Origin: Spizellomyces punctatus DAOM BR117
Lineage: Eukaryota; Chytridiomycota; Chytridiomycetes; Spizellomycetales; Spizellomycetaceae
Reading direction: 5' to 3'
DNA: 64,000 nt
Assembly: GCF_000182565.1 (NCBI RefSeq)
Contig: NW_015971549.1
Span: 619,102-683,101, forward strand
Numbering within the stretch: position 1 is the stretch's first letter; each line of letters begins with the position of its first letter. Shown here in pieces: positions 55,522-64,000 of this stretch. The notes under the pieces are model-generated. The model made no database searches. It was not told the DNA's origin and was given only the letters and a program-made list of their open reading frames with translations. The position numbers and the translations under genes are program-made.

Positions 55522-58500
55522 TTAACTCTCGGCATAGTCTCCTTGCTCATTCACTACAGCGCCATTCACAGCATACTGCAATTTAAATCGTATCCGAAGA
55601 GGTTCCTAGAAGACCATGGGTGAGGATGGTGCTTGTAAACAAATCAATGCACACCTGTCGATTACCTTGTTTGGATTCACAATTTGCATTCCTTGCGTAA
55701 CCTGTCCTTGATTTAATGGGGGTAGAACCGTACCCGAAGCAGGCTCCATGTTCAATGTCATCGACTATAAACGAATACCAACGTCAGAATTAAGGATATG
55801 TACACACTTATGTTTATAACTACCTTTGGAGCCGCCACCTGGAATACAAGGTTCGTAAAGGGAACGGGCGTGACATTGATAAACACTGCCTGAGCCGCCC
55901 ATGCGTTCCCCTTCCATGACAAGCGATACTTGACTTGCAGACCATTCTTATCGAAAATCATGACTGGTCAAGACAAAAGTCATGAAAACTTTTAGTTTTG
56001 AAAAAGGGCTTATCACAAGATCTTCAGGTGCATACCTTCCTTCTTTTGCTGCACATTTGACACCCCAGTAGCTCCCCCAGACGGTGTGCCTGGAGCACTC
56101 AAAGGTGGTGGTGTTGCAGGGGCCGAACCCGCTGAAAAATTCATAGCATGTTAAGCAAAGAGTATAATGTAAATGCATCCTGCACTTGCAATCCTACCTT
56201 GCGATATTCCCGCAAGTTTGCCAAACAAATCCACACCACCAAAAGGATCGACTTTGGACTGGAACGGTGGGGTGCCTGGCACAGAAGACGGTGCAGCTGC
56301 CCATCCCAAATCTTTTGCACAATATCAGAAGTCAGTGATGGACTAGGAATGACACGAAGGCAAGACGTGTCCTTACTCGACGGTACTGCAGGACGTGCCT
56401 GCGGTGTTCCAGCATTTTGTGGGGTATTACCTATCAATGATAACCGTCGATATAAGTATGCATGTATTCCATTTGACTCATGTTTCCAAATTTCAATCGA
56501 ACCTGACGAGTAACCGCCAAAGGAAGCCAGAGTCTGGCCTCCCGCAATCGGTGGCGCTTGACCCTGCGGTCGGATCGGTTGTCCAACCAACGCTGGGCTC
56601 CTCGCTCCCGAGCCCGGTGTGCCAAGTGGCTGCAATGAAGGGAAGCCCGGTCCTGATGAGCCGTCAATGAGTGACGGGCCAAAATTGGGGGGAACACTAG
56701 ATGATGATGATGGTACAGCAGGGGTGGCCTAGAACAAGATTACAACAGAGTCACACAAAAGTTGAGAGACTGGCCTGTTGCTTACCGTAAAGTTGAGGGA
56801 ACTGAGATCATCGAGAAGACCTAGTACGCTGGTTAGTGATCGCTCCTCTAGTATGTGCAGCGTAAGACATTTAACTAACCGCCAAGTCCACCAGCTTGTT
56901 GATGTTGTTGCTGTGGCTCCTGCTTTTGCGGTGAGCCGGTCGGTGGCGATGCAATGGGTGGAGTTGCTGGTCCAGGAGCCCCCCAGTCGTCTAAATCAAT
57001 GAGACTCACAGGGCCGGGTTTGACTTGGTTCGTGTCTTTCCTTGACGGGGACACAGCGCTGTACACGGCATTGCGGCGATTTGTCAGGAGTTTTGCTACA
57101 ACGTTATTGGTTCACAACTTGGTTCACCTCTTTTGAACAGCTCCCTCAATGGGGTTTCCGGCTTTGAAATCGGCATGTTTGTTAATGACCATATTTATCA
57201 GGTCATTGAGCTCCAAGAGGCGTCCTGTGCATAGAGCCAAATGTAAATATTTGTTGCATGGCTATCAGAAATCAGACCTGGTTGGGACCTTACCCATCTT
57301 TTCATCCTCCTCCCCGCCTGAAATCAGTTTCTGTATCCTGGATTGGGCCGATTTGGCGCTCCCTAGCAATTCCTGCAGAATGCCTCATTGTCAATGGTCA
57401 TCCCGGCATCAAAGATATTCATTCTATCAACCTCAACAGTTGAATCGGGCCTCCATCGATCCTCGGGTGATTTTTGGATCAAAATATCGTTCAGTAGTAT
57501 CGCTCTCTGCTCGATTCGGTTCAATTCTTCTTCCACTTGTTTTTTATAGTTGGGAACACGCTCTGTATCCTATCTCTTTCGTCAATTTCGCTTCATCCAC
57601 ACAAATAGAAATGGCTTTTTCAAACACGTACATATCCCGACATGATCTTCATTAGATCATTAGCTTGTTCTAATGCCGCCGGTGTTCCTTGTCGAAGAAG
57701 TTCTTGCAGTTTCTACAAGATCCAACATTAAAACGCATGATTCACAGTTAAAAATCCAAAGATTCGAATACTTACTGCTCCTTGTGCGATCTTGTCCTCC
57801 TGCTCCAGCTCTTCCTCAGTTTTAAAGGTCTAGTGTATTCACCAGAATCGTCATTCGTTGTGCAGCGTACAAGCTTTTAAAGCCAATGCTTACATGAGAA
57901 GGGTTCAGCACGGCTTCTGCATCCTTTGAAAGAGGTGGAAACCGATATCCTAGACAAGATGCAGTTCAATGATTGCGCAGTGATAACGGCCAGCAAGCAG
58001 GTGTGATATTATACCTTTGTACGATAACAGCCGATACATATCATTAATATGCTTGAAATCGTCCTTGTAGCGAGATGTGACACACAGTGTCGCGTTCCAT
58101 TGTTGAATAAGCTCAAGAATGCGATGTTGGACCATATTGACGTTCTGTCGGTAATTCCCATCAGTTTTTTATTGCAAGCGATTGAAAAGAATGGCTGATA
58201 GACACAAACCGCGGGACGCTCCGGAAATCGTCGTACTAACTCATTTAGGAATTCCTTGGTGGATATGATGAGATGGAAGGGATAACCACAATTCTTGACG
58301 CAGTAATCTAGCAACTGAAGCACATCAATCAGTACACTACCCGGCATTCATTCTTGGATTTCAAAGCCCTAATACCATAAGCGCGTGTAATGCTGACTGG
58401 TTATTTCGACTGTTTACATTGCGGACAATTGCAAGAGCAGCTTCTCGAGGCCTGTCCCACCATTAAGCTATGGTCAGTCAAATTCCGGAAATATCCTCCA

Positions 58501-58703
58501 GGCGTCATCAAACGTACAAGCTTCTTCCTTTTTGATTGATAAGATCGCATATCTCGAGCATGAGTGCGACATTTGGTTCAGCGTATTCAGTGTCGCATGC
58601 TTGGTCTGCATTTTGTATCAGGTCAAGTGCATCCAAACGAATTCACACTCGGTCTCTCATAGAACGCACCGACAAGTTGGTCCATAGACATAAAGGATGT
58701 CAT
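55522..58703 (-). CDS. GGA-type clathrin adaptor (VHS, GAT and gamma-ear domains)
   Basis: About fourteen short exons. Best start is ATG 58703 (MTSFMSMDQLV); an in-frame ATG at 58799 would add 32 residues. VHS domain: EPNVALMLEICDLINQKGR, REAALAIVRNVNSRNNQ, LLDYCVKNCGYPFHLIISTK and EFLNELVRRFPERP. GAT region: YRFPPLSKDAEAVL, DKIAQGAKLQELLRQGTPAA and LEQANDLMKIM. A Pro/Gln/Gly-rich hinge follows (PPIASPPTGSPQKQE, SLIDLDDWGAPGPA); SLIDLDD is a clathrin-box-like motif. The gamma-adaptin ear is at the C-terminus: KNGLQVKYRLSWKG, VTPVPFTNLVFQVAAPK, then LRIRFKLQYAVNGAVV, with stop TAA at 55524-55522. By family it is recruited by ARF-GTP to the trans-Golgi and sorts cargo toward endosomes and vacuole. 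Exon borders in the hinge are approximate. Confidence 0.9.
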
Positions 58704-59093
58704 ATTGGGGACTAATATGGAATGCCGTATAACAAGTTCTGCAAATCCTCTCTGTGGAAGGTCTCCTGTGCATTCCACCAAGAATCCAGCGTGAGCCATG
58801 GTCCATCGTAAAACAAACTTCAGCTCTATAGAGCTCGCTCCTTTAGACTCTTTATGTAATGCATTACCACAAATGTGCAGTCGCCAACCCAGTCAAAGGC
58901 TGTTTACACGCTGAGTTCAGCACAATCGTTGCTTGATGAGTGTTTGCAAAAACAGCCAGCGAGTGCTTACGTGCACCGCCCCCAATGTGTCACTATGTCC
59001 CGGCATTCTGGCTCCAATATGGCGCGTGTGGGTCAAGTAAGCCATGAGATTCTCACGCTGGTCCCCAGGTTTTGCCTGACCGCGATCAAGACT
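58704..59093. promoter_or_regulatory. Divergent promoter region, GGA / CEP43
   Basis: About 390 bases between divergent starts (less if the GGA start is 58799). No specific element recognised. Confidence 0.45.
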
Positions 59094-60596
59094 ATGGCTA
59101 CCGATGAGATTACCTCGCTGAAAGCGCTCGTGTCAGACGCTCTGGCCAAGCGAGGCGTATTGGGCAAGATCAAGGTATGTAGAAGGGGGAATACATGCTG
59201 GTACTTTGAGTATATGAGTAACAAACAGCATGGTGGCTCTCCTATTCCCTGCGTCGGCAAATAGGCCCAACTACGATCCTCTGTTTTCAGTGTACTTCAG
59301 AATGAAGCCAAGCCTTTACCTCTTGAAAATGGCAAAGTTCAAGCCTTGCATGCGTCACCGGATGGTATGTGCATGGACTCGGCGATCTTGCTGGCTTTGG
59401 TTTCTCATCAGTTGTGCCGATCACCCATTCGATAGGCCGAATAGCTCTTGCTTTAGTGCGCGACTTTCTCAAACATCTCGATCTTGAGTATACTCTTGCA
59501 GTGTTTGACCCTGAAGCCAGCATGGTGAGCGCTGCATCTCCACATCTGTAGAGTCAATGTTTACGATGGTGCAAAGCCCTCATATGCTAAGCCTATCTAT
59601 TATCAGACAGATCTGGTTCTGAACGACGTTGAAGTACACTCTGCCCTCAACCTTCCTGAGAAGGAGGACAAAGACAAGCCACTACTCTTACACTTGTTGG
59701 ACAATCGCGGGTCACAACAATTGCGACCCATCAAGGTAAACCTCCATTTTTTTGTTGAGGAAATATTGTAACTAAGTTGGTGTTTGCAGTCAGTACCAGT
59801 ACCACAATCAAAATCGAGTGCGTAGATTCACATAGCAGCTTGTTATACTCGAATGCTTGTTGCTAAAGATACGTTTGCTTAGCATCTTCATGGCCACCAC
59901 CCTCTCCTATTCCCATCTCACCTGTTGCCACACCGTCTGGCCCACCACCTACCACCCGACTACCACCTCCGCCACCCCCAACGCTCCCAGCTGCGCCAGC
60001 ATCGCAATTCCCTCTGCTGGGCTCTAAATCAACGCCAGGTAAGTCATTTCCGCGCATTCTTCCAACTTGTGTTGCTAAGGACGTGGTAAAGCATCCACAG
60101 ATGACGATGAGGAGAGTGGAGAGGATGATATGCTGGAAAAGATGGATGCCATTTTGGGATCATTTGAAGAAGAGGATGAAAGTCTGCTTGGGACACAAAG
60201 AAATCGACATGCCGTTGATCAACCAAAGCAAGCAGCTGACAAGAATGTGACACCTGAAGAGGAAGAGTGCGTAGTTATTGAGAATGATGGTACACGGCTT
60301 GTGCAATGCTCATTTACTCTGCTTGCAAATAGAATTGAAGAAATGATCGACGCCGCACACTCTGATCAAGAGGCAAGTTACATGAACCTCAATCGACCTG
60401 GACAGGTAAAGCAAAAAAAAGAAAACAATACAGACTACCCTGTAATTTGAGAGCAACTTTTTTTATTCCGTTTTTCCCTTTGTCAAAGCTGTCGGACACT
60501 GAATTCATAACGAGCGATCGCACCGTCAGCCCGGCTCTCAGTGCGGCGGCGTATGATCACGAGGAGGATGTTGAGATTGACCTGAAAGAAATATGA
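59094..60596 (+). CDS. CEP43: CEP43/FOP-like centrosomal protein
   Basis: About eight exons from ATG 59094 (MATDEITSLKALVSDALAKR) to TGA 60594-60596. The N-terminus is the FOP dimerisation/LisH-like region: LVSDALAKRGVLGKIK joined to AQLRSSVFSVLQNEAKPL, then IGRIALALVRDFLKHLDLEY and TLAVFDPEASM. A Pro-rich linker follows (PPPSPIPISPVATPSGPP, LPPPPPPTLP), then acidic stretches (DDDEESGEDDMLEKMDAILG) and a C-terminal EEDVEIDLKEI, an acidic end typical of the family. FOP sits at centrioles and basal bodies, anchors microtubules and is needed for cilium assembly. Its retention is strong support for a fungus with centrioles and a flagellum. Length (about 350 residues) is near normal. Confidence 0.85.
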
Positions 60597-62083
60597 GCAG
60601 ACACTAGAACAATTGTGCACCCAGGTGTGCACCCTTGTGCGCGAGTTGGAGTGGCCGTGCAGAAGGAAACCATGAAAGCGCAAGCGTGCAATGCAGAGAG
60701 AGACGCGCTCGTACGTAAGCAAGCAATAAGCGCGTCATGAGAAATAGACAAGGAATAAAAATTAACTTTTTGCTGAGTGAGAAACTGCGTATTTACCAAA
60801 GCGGGGAATATGCAGAAATAAACAGACAAAATCATTTCAAGGAGTTTACGGTATGCCATGCAAACTTGAAGTGTGCCGTTGGGCTGGGTCCACGACATGT
60901 GAGCAAAAAAAAAAAAACATTTTGCATAAAGATGATTTTTTAATATTTCTCACTTGACATGAGGGCGATATGGGATATTTTCCCCAAGTTTTTATTTGGA
61001 ATAAATTACCTTGCGTTCCGTATCTTGGTAACAAATTTTAGTGGGGGGGGAGTTGTTACTGAAAAGGGCAAGTTGCTATTTGGATGTAGCTTATGGAAAA
61101 CTAGTGAAAATCATTTGTTTCGAATCCCTTTGACCAGAGTTGCCCCATGTTGTACAAGGGTGCGGCTTTGCATGGTGAATTCGAATGCTTGTTTACCAGT
61201 ATAGGAAGGAAGCACGCGTCCATTTAACCATAACAAGTAAATAGTGCAACCACATGCAAGGCGATAGCTCCTTTTTCTCCGTTGTTTGAGATGGCTGCTT
61301 GTTGGGTGGCAAGCGCTTTGTTTCAGAAAGTATCTCTCTCATCTCTCTCTCTGCCTCTCTTTTCTACTTGGTCCATTTTCATTACATTGCTCACCACTCA
61401 ACCACGTCCATCAGAGTAGATGTTTGTGTTTTAACGTGGGAAAAAAACCAAAATGTGTTTTGTTGTTGGGAAAGAGGGGGGGGGGGGGGCTCTTCAGATG
61501 GCGTATTGCTCTCTTTAAAGATCTCTCTCTCTCTCTCTCTCTCTCTCTTACCCAAATAGAAAGAGAGGAATTATCCCTGAATCTTTCTTTTCTCTCTCTC
61601 TTTTTCCCTTGAATTAGAAAGAAGGGAATTCTAACAGTTTGGGTTGAGAGCGTCTACTACTTGCAACTCTTTAAGATTTTCTATCCTTTTATAAAACTCT
61701 CTCTCCTCTCCCTTTTTCCCCCTTTTCCCTTCTCATCCTTCCTTCCCATACGGACACACACGACCACACTTTTCGAACACACACACGACTTTCTGTTGGA
61801 CAATCGGGCTTATTTCAAAGGGCAGGTTCACTTGGATATTTCCCCCTCCTCATTTTACGCTCTTTCCCATCTCATATCGCATTTCACACACACACACACA
61901 CAAACCTCTTGGTCATTATACGCTTTCTTTTTCGCCTCTTTTGTATTTCTGCTACTCAACAACAAACAACGGGGATTCTGCACACGCACACACACGCACA
62001 TCCGCACACACGCATCATCGGACTTATACACTTTAAATCGCTTCCTTTTGCTACTCTTTTGACGACAAGATTTCCTTGCTGTA
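60597..62083. promoter_or_regulatory. Long upstream region / leader of the NDT80-like gene
   Basis: About 1.5 kb without a gene. The first part is AT-rich. From about 61320 it becomes strongly pyrimidine-biased with repeated CTCTCT (for example 61521-61548), a run of about 12 G at 61480-61492, and CA runs at 61886-61901. Such CT-rich sequence next to a start codon is common in fungal promoters and long 5' leaders. No small upstream gene stands out. Confidence 0.55.
61521..61548. repeat. (CT)n microsatellite
   Basis: About 14 CT dinucleotides, part of a broader pyrimidine-rich block upstream of the NDT80-like gene. Confidence 0.9.
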
Positions 62084-63925
62084 ATGGCCGCTGTATCTGT
62101 TGACCAGAACAGTCTGTACCTTCAGCAGTCATCAACGAGCCCACGGTCATTGCAACGTCCTCACATGCCGCAACAACAACAGCAACAGCAACACCAGCAG
62201 CAACACCAGCAACACCCGCAGAGTGCGAGTGTCCCTAGCGGCCATTCCTTGTAAGTCACGTGTATGATCGAGACTCTGATGGTAATGGAGATTTTAAAAT
62301 GTATGGATGTTTGTAGGCCGTACACGTCTTCCCAAGCGCAGGCGCAGGGACAGACAATGATGGGCTCGCCTACGGTTCCCATGCCAGCCGACTATGCGTC
62401 GCGAAAGCTTTGCATTGATACGGCTGTGACAAGAGGGCCGTACGAAGCGGCTGGCCCGTCGACTTCATACTTTTCGCTCCCAGCCATGCCATCGCCGACT
62501 CGGCGACGACGCGGCGATCATATGGGATCCTTTGCGGTCAGCGTCGGCCCATTTTTCAAGCCAACGAAGCAAATCTACAACATTTACAGCATTGATCGGA
62601 CTCGATTGTACACACTGCGGATCAACCCCAAAGTCGATCGCGGCTTCTTTCTCGCGGACAATGACTGGACATGCTACCGTCGAAATTACTTTCAAGTGTC
62701 GAGCGCCTTTTCGGCTGCCGATGCCCACGGCCAAGAGGTTGAATTGCCTTGTCTCATGGAGATGGATAACAACCTCTACACGGTGACTGGATTCGCACTT
62801 GGCATTTCTGCTCGTGTAGCAAACGGGGAAAAGAAGATTGAACTCGTGCAGCACACACCCAAGCGCGACAAGGGACCGCAACTCATCCCACAGCCAAAGG
62901 TTGTGCGTTCGGGTGGAAACCCTCACCAGTACAATGGCATCGGCACAAACCAGCTCGTCGCCACCTTTGAGCGCCTGCAGTTCAAAACAGCAACGGCCAA
63001 CAATGGCAAGCGCAGAGCCGCTCAACAGTACTACATTTTGATTATTGAGCTCTTTGCTCAGACTGAAAATGGACAACAGTACAAGATTGCCATGACAGAG
63101 TCTGCTCCGCTCGTGGTCAGAGGCCGCAGTCCCGGCCACTATGCTGATGGCAACTTGGACGCTCTGCGCATTTTCCCCGTGGACATGCACTTTGGCCGTC
63201 GTCCCGAATTTTACGGACCCATGACATCGCCCATGTCGCCGTACGGAATGACGTCACCAATGTACTCGCCTGTGACGCCTGGAGGGCAGATGATGTCTCC
63301 TGGAAGTCCGGGGATACCGATTCCATCGCCACATTACCATTCGCACATGCCTGGCGGAGCCAGCATGTCCGCACCCACCGGTCCAGGTGGGCTAGACTTT
63401 GTCCAGCGGGGACACGGCGGTGATGGATCTCATTGGAACCGGGCTCGGGCGCATTCTCTGGCAGAGTCCGACTCTTCTTTCACGACAACGGGAACGAACG
63501 CGACTGCATCCTCTTACAACTCTATCGATTTTGACGAAATTGATCAGTCCGCCATGGGAACGAGCGCTGCAAGCCACCATCATGTTCCTCCCCCGGTCGA
63601 TGTCCAATCACCTCCCTCGTTGTCTCCACAGAGTCCACCTTCTTCCTCGGCAACGTCAGTTAGCGGGCCTGGAGCGCCCATTCATGACCTTGTCTCTCCA
63701 GACAACCGGTCTCCTCACGCTCCTGATGGTCGGAGAAGCTTCCACCCGTACTCAAACATTCCAAGCTGGGTTGAAGAGGCTGGCCCTCGGACGCCCATCA
63801 CTCCCACCACCGAGATTAGCAAAATGATGGGTGGATTCCACTTTAATCAGCTTCAACAACACAAGTACAAGGACGATTACAAGGAGGATTTGATGGCTGC
63901 GAATCCCCCTGTGCCCCTATACTAG
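62084..63925 (+). CDS. NDT80/PhoG-like DNA-binding transcription factor
   Basis: Two exons, 62084-62250 and 62317-63925, around a 66-nt intron; about 591 residues. The N-terminus has a Gln/His-rich tract (MPQQQQQQQHQQQHQQH). The NDT80/PhoG domain spans residues about 115-330: SFAVSVGPFFKPTKQIYNIY, LYTLRINPKVDRGFFLADND, WTCYRRNYFQVSSAF, YTVTGFALGISARV, VELVQHTPKRDKG-like IELVQHTPKRDKGPQLIPQP, and YYILIIELFAQTENGQQYKI ending VVRGRSPGHY. The C-terminal half is Pro/Ser/Met-rich and disordered (TSPMSPYGMTSPMYSP). Ndt80 of yeast activates middle meiotic genes through an Ig-fold domain; relatives in other fungi control nutrient sensing, reproduction and hyphal growth. Which role applies here is unknown. 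Stop TAG is at 63923-63925. Confidence 0.9.
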
Positions 63926-64000
63926 ACGCGAGTATAGATGAGATTTGGCAAAAAGGCTCGACTCTACGCATACCAGCAAAAAGGCATCCACATTGCGCAA

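Noticed and set aside
1..64000. CRISPR arrays, bacterial operons or prophage
   Set aside because: Spliced genes, a nuclear-type tRNA and fungal regulators show a eukaryotic nuclear sequence; no regularly spaced short repeats with unique spacers were seen.

Overview
The window is a piece of a fungal nuclear genome, most likely from a zoosporic (flagellated, chytrid-type) fungus. Fungal markers are a velvet-domain regulator (8.2-10.3 kb), an NDT80/PhoG-type DNA-binding protein (62.1-63.9 kb) and a DUF3659/DUF6987 LEA-like protein (33.8-37.8 kb). Homologues of cilium, centrosome or animal-type proteins (CCDC148, CEP43/FOP, LRRC74, ANKRD13) argue for a lineage that keeps a flagellum. Genes are dense and mostly split by short GT-AG introns, commonly about 55-90 nt. 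Exon joins were worked out by eye from reading frame, splice dinucleotides and family motifs, so single boundaries may be off by a few bases.

Layout. 0-6.2 kb: Argonaute C-terminus, CCDC148 homologue (minus), rRNA-processing protein EFG1 (plus), a CDKN3-like dual-specificity phosphatase (minus) and a small membrane protein (plus). 6.9-10.4 kb: a secreted cysteine-rich protein and the velvet protein, both minus. 11.0-15.4 kb: UBE3C/HUL5 HECT ubiquitin ligase, interrupted by a 100-N assembly gap. 15.5-18.2 kb: an array of decayed exon-intron-like units of about 540 bp. 18.5-30 kb: LRRC74-like, F-box/LRR, ANKRD13-like, dihydropteridine reductase, YTH-domain m6A reader, and an unrecognised spliced gene. 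30-42.7 kb: gene-poor stretches around a more GC-rich block of fungal-type genes (Gly/Ala small protein, DUF3659/DUF6987 protein, two fungal unknowns, a VOC/glyoxalase-fold protein). 42.7-50.9 kb: a repeat-rich gene desert with one intact tRNA-Cys(GCA) and several degenerate tRNA-like remnants. 50.9-64 kb: a mitochondrial release-factor-like protein, a UPF0390/DUF2462 protein, a small TPR protein, the branched-chain E2 DBT, a GGA clathrin adaptor, CEP43/FOP and the NDT80-like factor.

The genes do not form one pathway; this is ordinary eukaryotic gene order. The features that most deserve a second look are an 11-nt microexon inside the conserved velvet motif, the decayed exon-unit array at 15.5-18.2 kb, the tRNA-Cys-related relics at 43-48 kb, the recent 423-bp internal duplication in the DUF3659 gene, and the clustering of filamentous-fungus-type orphan families at 32-40.7 kb. 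I did not find a convincing wholly new multi-gene system.
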